NCBI GenBank assembly: GCA_030159075.1
Contig: BROG01000513.1
Span: forward strand, 186,001-250,000
Reading direction: 5' to 3'
Origin: Atrina japonica
Taxonomy: Eukaryota; Mollusca; Bivalvia; Pterioida; Pinnidae
Length of the DNA stretch: 64,000 nucleotides
Part shown: positions 1 through 14,139 of the stretch, piece after piece
Layout of the letters: every line of letters begins with the position of its first letter
Position numbering within the stretch: the first letter of the stretch is position 1
Position numbers and translations under genes: made by a program
The notes under the pieces: model-generated
The model's input: only the letters and a program-made list of their open reading frames with translations
Databases searched by the model: none
What the model was told of the DNA's origin: nothing

Positions 1-522
1 TATGAAATTTAAAGAAAAATTATAGACCTTTTCAAGGTGACTGCGTTTTTTAAACTTAGTACGACACAAATAATAAAGGTATCTGCAAGAATACACACGT
101 GATCAAAACGTTTCCAAACATCATTTCCAGAAAATTTTATTAGTTTGCTGTTTACAGTTACCGTGAAAAAGTCACAGCAACAATATATATAGTATACAAA
201 ACATATACTCGGATATATATAGCCTAGACAGAAAATATAAATGATGTATTATATTAAAATAATCTGTGGATGAAAGCTGTGATACCCGGAAATGAGATTT
301 TTATGACATAAGCATTCGTAATGAAATCTCGTTATGATACTTGCTGAAAGTCAATTATTAAATCAAGTCATATTGTTCGACTTAATTATGTTATCAGGAC
401 ATTTTTAAAATTAGTTTGTGTAATACTATGATAATGTAAATAGGTAAATGTATTTTTGTCAAACCTTTCAAACGTATGAGGAGAAATACTTTCGTGAAAA
501 TAATGCGCTCGCTTGCTTGCGT
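1..522. other. AT-rich intergenic DNA
   Basis: No coding exon, RNA gene or recognisable repeat is visible on either strand. The stretch is AT-rich and non-repetitive. Confidence 0.5.
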
Positions 523-1252
<730 letters not shown>

Positions 1253-1263
1253 CCTCTTTAGAG

Positions 1264-1515
1264 TTTTGATTTGATTTGATTTGATTTTTTGTTTTACGCC
1301 ATACTCAACAATCTTTCAGTCATATGATGGCGTTCAGTTTTTATTGGTGGAGGCGAAACCCCGGTTACCCGGTTAAAGACCATCGACCTTCCGCAAGAAA
1401 ACTAGCAAACTTTCCCACTTAATTCGAAATGACCCTAGCGGGATTCGAACCAGAGGTACGAGGCCATGTGATTTAAAGCGCAATGCTCTAATTACTCGGC
1501 CATGGAGGCCCCAAT
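1264..1515 (-). mobile_element. tRNA-derived SINE (family A), complete
   Basis: Read on the minus strand, the element starts with a tRNA-like head (A-box-like TGGCCGAGTAATTAGAGC, B box GGTTCGAATCC), continues through a body shared with other copies here, and ends in a TTTGATTTGATTTGA-complement tail. It is flanked by an exact 11-bp target-site duplication, CCTCTTTAGAG, at 1,253-1,263 and 1,516-1,526, showing LINE-type insertion. The tRNA-like head would not form a functional tRNA gene. Related copies lie at 34,324-34,574 and, degraded, at about 13,106-13,262, 18,195-18,370, 20,570-20,790, 44,650-44,870 and 61,265-61,450. Confidence 0.88.
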
Positions 1516-1526
1516 CCTCTTTAGAG

Positions 1527-2785
1527 AGATCACCTGTCTTATAAGACCACATTTCAGTGGTATAAGTGTTAGTCTATTAAAACTGGTACACTTTTTGTAT
1601 ACTGTGTATATAAATATATAATTCTTGTCTAGTATCGCGAGGATTGAGCAAATGAATCTGTAATATCAGATTGGCGTCTTCCAGTTTTTCGACCTACTCG
1701 AAAATATTTCGGGAACACCAAAACTGTAGCTTCCCAAAATCATTAAATCTTTAGTGATTATTTTATTATTTTTGCGTCCGTTATATTGCAGCAAAAAATA
1801 AACCAGAATTACATAAATTGTTATTTAATTTTTCCAAATGTAAGAAAATTATCACAGATTGTAAAATGCTGCAAAACTTTTTATTTCGTTTTCTAATATG
1901 TATCACTAGTGTTATGCAGATAACGATGTATTATACAATAATTATATATATATTGATATTTATTCTAGACGAACATGTTTTTATAATCATTTTCGTTCAC
2001 AAATTATATATTTATAAAAAATACTATACCTTTATCATAGTTTTGTTTCTTATTCCTAAATCTGACGAAGTATGAATTAAAGACGCTGGAGAGTTTTAAA
2101 GATAAGGATTATGCATGTTAATTTACAGTGTGTAAATCACACGTATACACAAACATGAGAAATGTTGAAGTGGGATCGGGTGCCATAGCAGAAAGAGTAT
2201 GCCCTACTAGCCGCCGCTCATACTACGATATTAAAGTCAAATCTATAGCACCGTTGGACCCCAGTTACAAATCATACCAAACGGTAATGACTGTTTCTTT
2301 TCCAAAGTTCAGCATATGGAGTGAAAGTCTAAGGTCTGTCGTATGAGATATCCTTGTCACGGTGAGAATAATAGGTCAAAGAATCCACAGTGCATTAGCG
2401 TCAGTGAATAGCACTGGTCAAAATCTTTGGCACTTCACCTAAAACTGGTGACATCTCATTATTAATAAAACAAAATCTTGTCAGACTATGCTTTGTAGCA
2501 TGCCAATTGAATTTTGACGCTTGAGAAGCCGTGTAACCGTATCGTAAGGTCATTATCCTGATATTAGGTAAAACGAGCCAATTGTAACTGACGGTGTGAC
2601 ATAGGCTACAAACTGAAGCATATAGGGCGGCCAATTTTTGATTTTGAGGAATTGTACGTCGTTAAAAGACGCTGAAGACAGAGTGCACAAAAGGACAGAT
2701 GCTACAAATATAGGCTGAGGTTGATCATATTTCTCTGTATAACCTCATAGACTTGTGTTTGAATAGAAGAGAATCAATCTGCATA

Positions 2786-2787
<2 letters not shown>
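1527..2787. other. Intergenic DNA, nothing coding
   Basis: AT-rich sequence without a convincing exon. About 2,170-2,205 resembles the conserved tail phrase of the Penelope-like elements (gggatc-gtgccat), so an old fragment may lie there. Confidence 0.4.

Positions 2788-2856
<69 letters not shown>
2788..2856. repeat. (CT)n microsatellite
   Basis: A pure run of about 34 CT units. The sequence right after it (aatcgatataaaatctttatttag) recurs after a CT-rich tract at 4,805, so the flank belongs to a dispersed repeat. Confidence 0.96.
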
Positions 2857-2859
<3 letters not shown>

Positions 2860-2889
2860 CGATATAAAATCTTTATTTAGATTGTTACT

Positions 2890-3217
<328 letters not shown>

Positions 3218-3630
3218 TATCCTTCTACAGACACATTTATTTGCCTATCTGACACTACGATACAGTGATTAGTATTTTGTAACTTTGTATTTTTCGTATT
3301 TCAAAAAGAATCAAATCTGGTATTTACATGGAGATCAGATCTGGCTATCATCCCAAGTTGTTATTGACTTGTTACACGCGTTCATTAATGTACGTCATTG
3401 GCGTTTTTTCGGTAAAGGATCATGTAGGTTTGAAATTTAATAAGGACATAAGGAAATTTTAAACTTATTTCTATGTTGTATCTATTCAGCCCGTATCTTG
3501 CTCTGATTTGTACCTGTGTTTGTATTTGTGTCATCACCACGTGATTGTGTTTTTATCAACTCATTAATATTCATTATTTCATTCTTGACAGGCCATTGAC
3601 TGACGAGTTTTGTATACTTCGCGGACGACG

Positions 3631-3770
3631 TATAGATCTACCAAAGTAAATTGGCACAGGTAATACATGGTATCACGTTTGACTTGTGCATCCCTTTTTC
3701 TGGAAAACAGAACTATAGGTTTGGGGTTTGGTAGAACCCGGATGTGCAATTTTACCTTGGTATACCTATA
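3631..3770. repeat. Short foldback element
   Basis: The segment at 3,631-3,658 is the near-complement of 3,743-3,770 (phrases tctaccaaagtaaattggcaca and tgtgcaattttaccttggta). The same arm sequence forms the ends of the larger element at 16,733-17,302, so this is a short member of one MITE-like family. Confidence 0.65.
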
Positions 3771-4099
3771 CACGTACTCTATTCTCGATAATCTTTTTAC
3801 ATACAATACTTCGGAGCAGAAAGTTGAAATTATCTGTCCCGATAAATACATTTTTACTTCACTTCAGCTAAACTGATTATTTAGATAACTGACTGTCTCC
3901 AAAAATTACTGTGTAAGAAACAGGTTGATTTAACTTAGTTATGTGCAAAACATGTTTGTATCAGTTATATAATAAATATTCCTTGATGTATTCTATATAA
4001 GTCCAACTTTTGTTTGTTTATTTTGTTTTTGTTTTCTTTTAATTATTTTTTTTCTACTGTCTGCACCAATTGATACACTCCTTGACACTTGATACACTC

Positions 4100-4290
4100 C
4101 TGACGTATTTAACTTGACTGTGGACTCACGGCGGGTGTGACTGGTCGACAGGGGATGTTTACTCCTCCATGACACCTGATCCCACCTCTTGGTTTCCAGA
4201 GGTCCGTGTTCGTCCATATTTACCGGATTTGTATCTATGCCCTGGACATTCTATTGATTTATACTCTGGTATCTGAGATTTTTGATATAT
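4100..4290 (+). mobile_element. Penelope-like element tail fragment
   Basis: The segment is homologous to the non-coding tail found beside the RT copies at 7,203 and 23,940 (phrases ggactcacggcgggtgtgac, tggtcgacaggggatg, cacctgatcccacctcttgg). It is in the opposite orientation to those copies and has no RT coding sequence. Confidence 0.75.
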
Positions 4291-5879
4291 ATTCACAACT
4301 TGTACTTGATGTACAATTATAACAAAACCTTATATTGCTCTATAATTGTGAAAATAAGGTCAGGTACAGTGTGGTATTCATATACAAACAGGAGTTAATA
4401 AATTGCAATTGAAAAGTGACAAACCTGTGTTTCTCAAGCAATTTTCCCATATAATATAGTAATTTAAGAATTATTATGCTTGTGTATATACCTTTTTTGT
4501 AATTGTTTATTAATCTAAGTAGTAAAAATAAAAGAAAAGAACAGAGCCCCTTTGATCATATATATTGAAGGTAGTGGTCTCTAGTTTTGTTCATATGACA
4601 TCAAGAGAATTGTTATTTTTTTCGTACGTCCGGGCATTCGTGTTGAAAAGGATACAATAGCAAAAGAGTAATTTGTAAAGTTGTCGGACAGTGTGTTATG
4701 ACAAAATATAGATTAGAAGTTAGGCACTCAACATATACTTTAATATTTTCTTCAGATTATTCTCTCTCTCTCTGTCGCTCTCTCTCTGTCTCTCTCTCTA
4801 TCTCTCAATGGATATAAAATCTTTATTTAGATTGTTACTAGTTTATCCGGGTTATTTTGATATTTTGTGTATTTTGTTTGATGATAAATACTATATTGAT
4901 AAGTCTAACAATAGGTTGTCCGTTAGTTGCGTTCGTTATTTGGCCCGTTCATCGTACTAAAAAGGTTTCCATGTTACATTTACGACGGGTATGGCATGCC
5001 AGCAGCGGACGCTGACTCCTTCCGGACACCTGGTCCTATCCCGTTTAGTATTCGCAATTGTTCTTCATGTTGAGACCATTGCACATCTAATTCGTCGTGT
5101 TCTAATGGACTTGACCGTCAAATATTAATCGGTACTTCTTCATTTTTGTTTGAAATAATAAATCTTTATTAAAATTCATGGTTACATTTAATGCAAGTAA
5201 TATTAATTTTGAATATTATTTGGGTAATGTTTTATTTCTTTGTCATAAATGTATAGTTAAGTGTTTGAAGCTGATGGCGATATTCCCAATGTTATACAAT
5301 GATAACAGACTCCCGATTGCGAATCAAAAATCATGCAATTCCTTATATTTTGTGGATTGGAAATAGACACTGTAAAAAGCGTGTGCGTATTCAACAGGAT
5401 AAACGACAATAACAATTCCAATAGGCTTTTTTCCTTTGTTAGTAAAACATAACGTTAAGTTTGAGTACTTGGAATTTACTGTAGGTTTAAAGGCATTTTG
5501 TTCTAAAGCGATTTCAGCTGTAAGAACATTTACCGGGAGTCTTTATGATGACTCAACTAACATCAAGTGCAAAAAAACAATACTGTAAAGGCTAATAAGA
5601 CATAGAAGAAGACTCAAAAGTGAAGTTTGATTTTTGCGCTGTTTTAACGAAGAACATTATTTACAAGGTTACGTTTACCCTAGTGAAACATCGATGCTGT
5701 TTACAGATACTACGAGGAAATGAACTCTTGGTCGTGGTATTCATTTTAAGGGTCACTTGATACAGTTTCAGTTGGCTTCTGCCTGGGCGGAGCTTGGTGT
5801 TGTGGGTGTATTGAACATTGTGCTTGCTAACATGCTTGGATAGAGAAGACTAAGAATAAAACATTTTTACTTTCAATTG

Positions 5880-5882
<3 letters not shown>
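4291..5882. other. Intergenic DNA with minor repeats
   Basis: No exon is seen. A CT-rich tract lies at 4,760-4,806. Around 4,985-5,130 is a dispersed repeat (gacgctgactccttccggacacctgg ... ttcatgttgagaccatt) that recurs at 14,140-14,260 and, more diverged, at 34,625-34,740. Confidence 0.5.
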
Positions 5883-5963
<81 letters not shown>

Positions 5964-5995
5964 GAGACAGAGACAGAGAGAGACAGAGAGAGAGA
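5883..5995. repeat. (GA)n microsatellite
   Basis: A GA run of about 37 units that breaks into GAGACA variants at its right end. Confidence 0.96.
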
Positions 5996-6220
5996 ATGAG
6001 TGACCCGTGGTTTCCAACGGCTTTACATGTTCCACTCCACTTGTACAATGTTGACATGGACAATCAATTGTACATCCTATATAGTTTACATCTAGACATA
6101 GTGCTGTGCCGACAGGAGTTGAAATCTCACCTCTGAAAATCTGGTATGACCGGGGATCGAACCAAGGGACCTTCATGTTGACGTTCTGGCGATCTACTAA
6201 CTGAGCTACGCTATCCGCTC
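5996..6220 (-). mobile_element. tRNA-derived SINE-like repeat (family C)
   Basis: On the minus strand, 6,147-6,218 reads as a tRNA-like module (GTAGCTCAGTTAGTAGATC as A box, GGTTCGATCCCCGG as B box) followed by about 150 bp of body ending at the GA microsatellite. It differs from SINE families A and B of this window. The acceptor stem does not close and no terminal duplication was identified, so an old tRNA pseudogene plus flank is the alternative. Confidence 0.55.
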
Positions 6221-6339
6221 TTTCAGGTAGTCAGAGTGTTTGCCCTCAGGCAGAAACAGTACCTAATCCGATACCTCAGCATTTCTTGAAGGTTAATCAT
6301 GGATTGCAAACTCCTGGTGGTAAAGCGTTTGCTTTTCAA

Positions 6340-6490
6340 TATAAAACATCTCAAATACCAAAGTATAAATCTTTAGGATGTCCAGAACACAGATACAAAT
6401 CCGATAAAAATGGACAAACACGGACCTCTGGGAATCAAGAGGTGGGATCAAGTGCCATGGAGGAGTAAGCATCCCCTGTCGACCGGTGAC
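6340..6490 (-). mobile_element. Penelope-like element tail fragment
   Basis: Same non-coding tail as at 7,203-7,390 (ataccaaagtataaatc ... gtggaggagtaagcatccc-type phrases) without RT sequence. Confidence 0.72.
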
Positions 6491-6589
6491 AAATGGTATT
6501 GCGTTTCCAGGTTCTACTCTTATATAAATACCGGAAGCCTTCTTTGGCGAGTTATTACCGCATCGGGCTTAAACTAGAATTTTTTTCTT

Positions 6590-6701
<112 letters not shown>

Positions 6702-7014
6702 TTATAAAATCTCTAGAATTATTTCTCGATAAATATATATAACATCTTAAGGTTAAAACACTATATTCGCGCCTCGCTAAAAATTCTACTTATACGGTAA
6801 TTCTGTTACTATCCTTAACCGATTTGCATACTACACTGTATTCGCGCATTAATTTATGCAAACAATTAGAGACACTTTTATTCTTTAATATTTATTTCAT
6901 ATCGAATCACATTTTTAGAATACAAAATTATTGTGAAGCCATTTATAATCGCAATTCAATGGAATTTTCACCGTTCAACACGAAGTTTCCAAGCTTCATT
7001 GCTTATTCGGATAT

Positions 7015-7165
7015 ATAGTAAAATCCATACAACCTGACGGGGCGGAGTCTTGTGAACACTTTTTTTTTACCTGAACGAGTTTAAATTTTAGGTAATAAAG
7101 CATAGAATTAAAATTACAAGTGCTAGATAAATCGTTCCTACTTGTCACTCACCATACATCGGGCT
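7015..7165 (+). repeat. Repeat family R1, left part
   Basis: The phrase set 'ataaaatcca(t)acaacct ... gaacgagtttaaattttaggtaataaagcata' recurs at 11,630-11,870, 23,790-23,938 and 37,017-37,270. Only the left part is present here and a Penelope-like copy follows within 40 bp, the same order as at 23.8 kb. Confidence 0.7.
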
Positions 7166-7202
7166 ATATCTTTCTAATTTGTAATTTAATATAAAAATAT
7201 TA

Positions 7203-9890
7203 CAAAAATCTCAGATACCATAGTATAAATCAATAGAATGTCCAGGACATAAATACAAATCCGTTAAAAATGGACAAACACGGACCTGGAAACCAAGAGG
7301 TGAAATCAGGTGCCATGGAGGAGTAAACATCCCCTGTCGACCGGTCACACCCGCCGTGAGTCCCACAGTCATAGTCCAATGAAATACGTGAGGAGTGTAT
7401 CTTTAATTTCTCGTCACGAATGGTACATTGACGTCTCAACAACCGCCAACGAAAAATGGCAACTCAACATTTGGTTCACTTAGTGAAACAGAACATAGTC
7501 GCAAACAATACGACTGTCATATCCGACTATAAAATTTTTTCGCGGAACGTTGACGTCAAAAAAGTCGCGGTTTTCGATATCCCAAATTTTCTGTGTCAAT
7601 AATTTGTCAGTGAGTAACAGTTTATCTTGGTACCTCCTGTATATGAAATCTTCCATATGTTGTGCAAATCGCCCTGGCATATCAAATGAGTGATCATTTG
7701 TGAAAAATATAAACTCCATATGCAGATGACTATTTGAGGGCATATTACTACTTAAAATGTGGAAAAATTTACGATGGGAAAGCCTTAGAAATCGTCGCGT
7801 CAAACCCTTTATCGTATAATTGCTTAGTTGCTAATTTCCCAGTCTGTGTTTGATATATTAAGAATAAAATGTTTAAGTATGAAAAAGGCGTGTTATACTT
7901 GATTCTGTTGTATCTTTTCTAATTTCTATTTCGCTGGGATATGTCGCATTGACAAATGTATGAAAATTGTCATTATTAATTGACAAAAGGTAACGTCGTC
8001 GATATATCTAAATGTCAAATTAAAGGACACCGCTAACTTTTAAACTTCCATAAAAACTTTGATTCAGCAGTTTCTGAATGAAATCTGCTTTAGGAGAAAT
8101 TGTATGAATAAAGGAACAGGTCAGATCGGCCAATAAAGGGGCACAATTGGTTACTACAGTATATCGGGGGGGGATAGGAATAGCCGTACAGTTTGTTGAA
8201 ATAAGACCGAGATGTTTGATAACATTTTGAGACAATTCTCTCAAATATATTGTCTCATTAGAAATTCCATTATGACATTTTTTATATCAACTTCAGTATA
8301 CTTTCATGTGTAGAATCAGAGTGGTGTTTGACGAAATAAGTATTCTGATAGCCAATCAACTAGATATTTAAATTTTTCGCGTACCACCTTTTGCGAGTGA
8401 AAAATCAGTTGTCTATGATGCTTAAAAAAGAAAAGTCTTTCTTTTAATTTTTAAATATGTGGAATAGTAGTGTAAAGAGTTGAGAAATCATTACGTTAGG
8501 TGATACTGTGAATTCGAGAAAAATTGTGTGTCCAAATCGAAACTTCAAATTTTTGGCTAAAAGCTGTTTAGAATATTTTTAACCCTCGTATCACACACAT
8601 CTGATTTACACCGCTTCTGGAATAAGCAACTGTACAGTATTTTTGAACAGTTTCTCCTTAACAGCTGTCAATATCTTGGTAAGAAGTAAAGATAAGAAGA
8701 GTTGTAGGTTTGGTAGAACATTTGCTGGAAATCCCATGCTATGTATCTTTGCTTATAGATGGGTTTTTATGAAAAATCTTTAGGTTAATCCTTAGTATAA
8801 ATTAATGGTATAGCTCGAAATATCGGTCTCCGTTTTATAGGTATAATCAAATGAGTGTAATACGGACAAGACTTACTATACGTGATTTTGAAGGATCTCG
8901 TCCTTTGAAAGAGTAAGACAATGAGCTACGTGTGTAAATGTAGGATTTCCAGAATTCGTATTAAACCCAAGTTCTTCTAATAATCAAACAATTATAGTAA
9001 TGTGCCTTACAAATAAAAACTATATTATTCTGAGGCTTTGTCTGCTGGTACCAGTAAATATTGGTCACCAATGTAACCTATCCAAGTGATTCAGTTGAAA
9101 TGTTACAGGTATTATAGAAAGGTTCTGGATCATTAAATACAGAGGGATAACGTGTTATCATTTTCATAGTCCCTTTAAAGTTTTCGAATACGAGATTTTA
9201 TCAACCATCGTATGGCTTTCAGCCATTCAGACAAAGTATTACAAGTCTGGTTCTACGTCTTCATGTTTGGCCCATCGTTGAAGAAATGGCATAATCTTCG
9301 ACAGAATCCATAAAAGAAAGTAAACTGAAATTCTGACGCATGTGTAGTTATTATAGGAGGTTCATTCCAATTAAAAGAGACGGATTGAGTTCCCTAAGGT
9401 ATTTACGGCCAAGTAGCCTTTTTTTCTCAAAATAAGATTTTTGAGGCTTTCATTTTCAAACAATAGAAAAGAAAAACGTCGCCGGTAATGATATGCCCTT
9501 TTGATAGTAATTGTATTTGAAAGGTTTGTAGTAGATGAAGCACATGAACATGTGACAGTTGTGTAAGTAGTAAGATGGTTGATGTCTAGGCACTACCAGA
9601 CAAAAAACCTTGTTACTGTAATTGAATAGCTTGGATGCGATGCTAGGTGTTATAGCTATATGAAATGCAAGGATCCACCAGTGTTCTTTAGTTTAAATAT
9701 ATGGTGGAATACAGGACTGAACTTTTTTGTGATTTTGTTAGAACATTGCCAATGTTTAAAAATTTAGCGTCTATGCCTTTATTTGTAAATTTAAGTTTAA
9801 GGAAAATATGTAGATCGTTTCTGTTTAAAGAACAGTCATCGTTTGTAACGCATGCAGGCTTGAACAGCCTGTGATAAGCGATGTCCATTT
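7203..9890 (-). pseudogene. Penelope-like reverse transcriptase copy A, decayed
   Basis: Minus-strand retroelement with its non-coding tail at 7,203-7,430 and coding remnants upstream. Fragments recognisable by family knowledge are the C-terminal part (7,480-7,803, e.g. LLTDKLLTQ), the palm region with TNCAPLLADL at 8,020-8,244, and an N-terminal piece with CSLNRNDLHIFLKLKFTNKGIDA at 9,688-9,888. The frame is broken throughout by small indels, mostly insertions relative to copy B, so the shared interval is about 20% longer than in copy B. The alternative is another RT order, but the conserved W-x-P-K-x-H-K segment seen in copy B favours Penelope-like. Confidence 0.75.
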
Positions 9891-11159
9891 TAGTGTATAA
9901 AACAGCTGGAGTTCAGTATGAAGATATCCGTGTAGGGGTTCATTCTTGCTTCTTTACAAAAAGTTTATTGAGATTTGTAAAAGTAACAGAATAAAACATG
10001 GGATTTGCTGCGGATGTGATGAAGACCCAATTTTTTAGTATTAACCTTTAGTTAAATTCGTAAGGGGAAAGAAAAGAGATTACAGAAAAAAAGCTTTTAC
10101 GTGACATCATGTATGTAGGGTCGGTTGTATGAAGATCGATGTCCGTCACTTCGTTTGGACACCTTACGTCTTACGTTAGAATTAAAAAGTTCCATCACAT
10201 TAACAGATACCCCAAGACATTACACAGTGATTCAGGCTTGATAGATTGCCTACACTTTGGATATTATCGTTACATCCATAGTTAGGGATATGCAGTGCTA
10301 AGTTAAGAGTTCAAAAAGAATTGTTGAAATGGAATCCAAAATTCTTCACGTTGTCTACGGAAGGGGGAAAGAACTCAACTCTTATTATATGGTAGTGGGG
10401 ATTGTTGGTAGATAGAGTGAAATAGAATATGAATTTTTTCAATTGTATACGCACGCTCATAGACAAGATAGAATGGTCAGGAGAGTTGAAATGTCGATAG
10501 AGTATCTGGTTACCCCCGCCCCCTAAGAAAGAAGAAATTAAACTTTCGAATCGATGGCCAGATACTCTTTTTATTTAAATGGGCCCCTTAGTTTCGCCAA
10601 CAGATAAATCAAACCACACAAGGTACACCGTAGAGAATCAATGCCGTAAACAACGTTGGATGAAAGGCAAGAAAATTTGCAGTCCCACACAGATGATCCC
10701 AGCTTCTGGTGTTGTAAATACTTAGTGCAAGAATTTGTCAGAGAATTGCTAGTGAACACTTGATCAGTTAGTAAAGGGAGATTAATATTTACAAACTGAC
10801 ACAGACATGTTTTTACAATTTTTGACAGAACATTTTCGAAATAGTTGGTATATTATTTGAAAATGAACTATCAAAAGGATGTCGTCAAGTGGAATCTGAC
10901 AATTTTTTTATTGGAACATAAGCGTTATTATGTTTATACCATAACTGGTCATTATTTAAGTAATTATAATTCAAGCACTACTTCTAATATCCCTATAATA
11001 TACCACGCGCAATGACGATCCTACTAATAGTATGTTCCTTAAAGGTTCCTCTAAAACAACTACTAATTGACACGACAATTTTCTGTCCTGTCATATAAAC
11101 AGCTGAAAAATCCGACATAGTGATCCATTAGATAGAGCTAAATTTGCCAAAACAAATTA
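9891..11159. other. Intergenic DNA, possibly more RT remnant
   Basis: No intact exon is visible. The first few hundred bases may continue the 5' part of the RT copy on the minus strand, but I could not recognise enough to extend it. Confidence 0.35.
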
Positions 11160-11525
11160 CCGTAAACAAAGAGTATAGGGAGCCCCATCGTCGTAAAACC
11201 ACGGTCCAGAATCGCTATGCTCTTTCCTACCCGTGGATGCATGTACCCGAAATCACTCGTGCATATTTTGTTTTTATTATTCATGAAGCCTCCTCAGCCA
11301 ATGCGAGTAAACGGTGCTCGCGCATTCATCAGCTAATCAGATCTTGGCTATTAATCAATGGACTTCGCGATAACTTCCTTTGCTGATGACAACTACTGTG
11401 GTTGGATAAACTGAACACACTCATTTATAGAAATTCAGAAGTTATTTCGGGTACATGAAACCACGGGTAGGTAAGTGCATAGCGATTCAGGGCAGTGGTT
11501 TTACGACTATGAGGGCGCCCATCTA
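11160..11525. mobile_element. Foldback/MITE-like element
   Basis: An arm at 11,168-11,250 is the imperfect reverse complement of 11,440-11,522 (shared phrases cgtcgtaaaaccac, gaatcgctatgc, cctacccgtgg, catgtacccgaaat). About 190 bp lie between the arms. The left arm and interior recur at 47,850-48,010. No coding capacity. Confidence 0.75.
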
Positions 11526-11629
11526 TATAAACATCTATACACATTCGGAAGTTTTAAATTTCTTTGTTTTCGAAACCAAAATCAAAGCGCCAAAAGCTCG
11601 AAAATTGTAACGACCCCTTTACCTTATAT

Positions 11630-11870
11630 CCATATAACCTGGCGAGATGTAGTCTCGTGAACCATTTCTTGACTGATCTGGACACGTTGAAAATTTAGGT
11701 AATAAAGAATAGGGACATTAAATTTACACTGACAGGAATAGTGTCATTCTTTCTTGTAATCCTACCTACGAGTATCTAGTGGAGAATAAAAAGTTTTTTC
11801 CCATAAAGGTTGTCATAACCAAATATTGAGTAGAATCATCCGCAAGATAATCAATTGAGATTAATCCGCC
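11630..11870 (+). repeat. Repeat family R1, full-length copy
   Basis: Contains both halves of R1, including 'tgaaaatttaggtaataaaga' and 'tgtcataaccaaatattgagtagaatca'. It shows the uninterrupted structure that is split by insertions at 23.8-26.0 kb. Confidence 0.7.
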
Positions 11871-13105
11871 TGTCACGTTTTTGCATGAATTGGTCACATA
11901 TTTTACCTCTGCCAGCGAAGTACTTCTGAAGCCAATTCATTTCCACAGATAGTTGTGTCATTTCAATACCAAACGTCATGTTTTATGGTAATTGCTTTGT
12001 TGGTAAATACATGTATACTTTCATAAATATTTCTACAATCAAACAGGCGATGGGCACGGATGAGTTAATCGTTGGGCACGAGTCAGGTAAAACATGGGTA
12101 CGAGTCAACCACTCCGCCGCGAGTTGTGATGGATACGAGATGAAAATAACCCATATTTTGAACTTATTCATTTGAGGTTGCCTTGAATATTACGCAACTC
12201 AGATGTTTGTAATTATTGTCGTTACGAGTAAAAATCCTTTTTTCATCCCCAAACTCAAATTGCTAGAAAACAGTGAATCACTTGAAAGCGAAATTAAAGG
12301 GATTTTATAACTTTATATTTAGCAAATTAAGCACATTATTATTTAAAACAAAATTAACAACCTTGGTGAGCGTACACTGCCGGTCATGGACCTTTAAACA
12401 ATTGTATGGTATGCAATAATTTTCGACAATAGCATCACGATGGCTGCAGGTGCGTTTTCTCGTGTATTGTTATCAATAAATTTTATCTGCATAGACATCA
12501 AAGAGTCTAGGTGTCTCTAATACCAAAATAAAGTGTAATATATATATATATAGCTATATAGGTATATATATGTGTTCTATATATATATAACTATATTTAT
12601 ATATATATATTTGTAAATTTAAGTTTAAGGAAAAGACGTTTCTACGCGATAAGTTCTACGCGAACACAATTTGCATAGAATTAATGACTATTGTGTCGAA
12701 ATAGTAATATTCAGTATTCGTTTTGCATTCAGCAAAGACACACATGATAAAATAAATAGATGTACTAGTAATGAATTTGGAAGTACAACAAAACATGGTT
12801 TCATATTTTACAGATATCTAACTACAGCCTAATTTAGAATATGTTTCTGCATTAAGAAAGATATATTTTATGGTATAGTCGAACAGGAAAACAATCCCTT
12901 GGACACTGTCCGAGGATATTTGAAGACTTTTGATTTGTTTTGTTTTTATTTTATTGTTGGTTTCGGTGTTTTTATTACCTTGTACTTACCACTAGGAAGT
13001 TACTAATATAAAACCATGAATGTTTATGTATTAACAAAACACTAGGCCATATAACATTGATCATACAAACATAAATGGGATCAGTTTATATAAGTCTTAG
13101 CAAGG
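11871..13105. other. AT-rich intergenic DNA
   Basis: No exon is recognised. A TATATA-rich tract lies at 12,540-12,612. Confidence 0.45.
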
Positions 13106-13262
13106 TATCATACACCACTCTCAACAATCTTATCAATGGCTTATATGGTGGCCGTCAGTTTTAAAAGTGGAGGGGAGAACCCGGTTAAAATGGACCACTG
13201 ACAAGTAAACGGGCAAATCACACAAATCAACTTAAACTCCCGAGGTACTCGAACCGGCGCAA
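13106..13262 (-). mobile_element. SINE family A remnant
   Basis: Degraded minus-strand copy: 'actctcaacaatctta', 'aaaagtggaggggagaacccggtta' and 'ggtactcgaaccggcgc' align with the complete copy at 1,264. A further scrap (aaaagtggaggggaggggacccggtt) lies at 13,685-13,715. Confidence 0.6.
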
Positions 13263-14139
13263 ACTAGAAGAGAGGATATATTTTTGTTTTTTACTTACTG
13301 TAACGTTTTACTTCGGCAAATTAGTGTTTACCCCAATTACATTCTCTCTTTCAGTTTTGATCTATTATTTTAAACAGTGTTTTTTTTTTTTATTATTTTG
13401 ATTTCAAGAGACTTCATTAAGTCGAGAGTTCGATCCCTAGTCAGGCATTGTAAGTTAGTAGGTACCTTGCCTTTTTGTGTATGTGCATTGTTTTTTGTTC
13501 TTGACATATGTTTTATTTATACAGACTACATTCTTTCTGATCCAAATGCCATAAAGAATGTTCATTGTTGTAGAGATATGTGTGCTATATATGTGTATCT
13601 TTCTTCACAACTTGTATCTTCTATATCCATTGTTATTTACATGGGATAATACCTTTTACCTCAATTTCTACGACCACGTTCTCAGTTTTAAAAGTGGAGG
13701 GGAGGGGACCCGGTTAAAATGTTCGGAACCCTAAAACACTACAATAAAACATTCATTTTTATGCGTACATGGAAGCCATGTGGTTGGTGTCGTGACTGGA
13801 GAGGTTGATCACCAGCCACAACTTGGTGAGTATGCAGGTCCTGTGTCATTTCTGTATATGTTCTTCTTATGAATGAGAGGAAAACGACAAGCCAATAAAC
13901 TACTTACACAAGGTTACGTTGTTGAACGCTTGGAGTCGTCGTATAAGAAATTTTATGGTCGATACGGGGATCTTGTGAAACATTATGAAGTCCCCCTCTC
14001 AGAAATATTAGATAGTATTCTGGAGCACGGTCACAGAGAGTGACTCCATTTCACAAATCGTGCTTTTCACCGAACTTGACCTTATCACCACACTTGACCT
14101 TTTCACTGAATTTTACTAGAAAGGATTCCATGGAACGTT

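Noticed and set aside
1437..1512. Possible tRNA gene (minus strand), also at 25,740, 26,980, 28,650, 34,500 and 39,440
   Set aside because: Each is the head of a SINE with body, tail and target duplications; the cloverleaf is incomplete.
6147..6218. Possible tRNA gene on the minus strand
   Set aside because: A and B boxes are present, but the acceptor stem and anticodon arm do not close and a SINE-like body follows.
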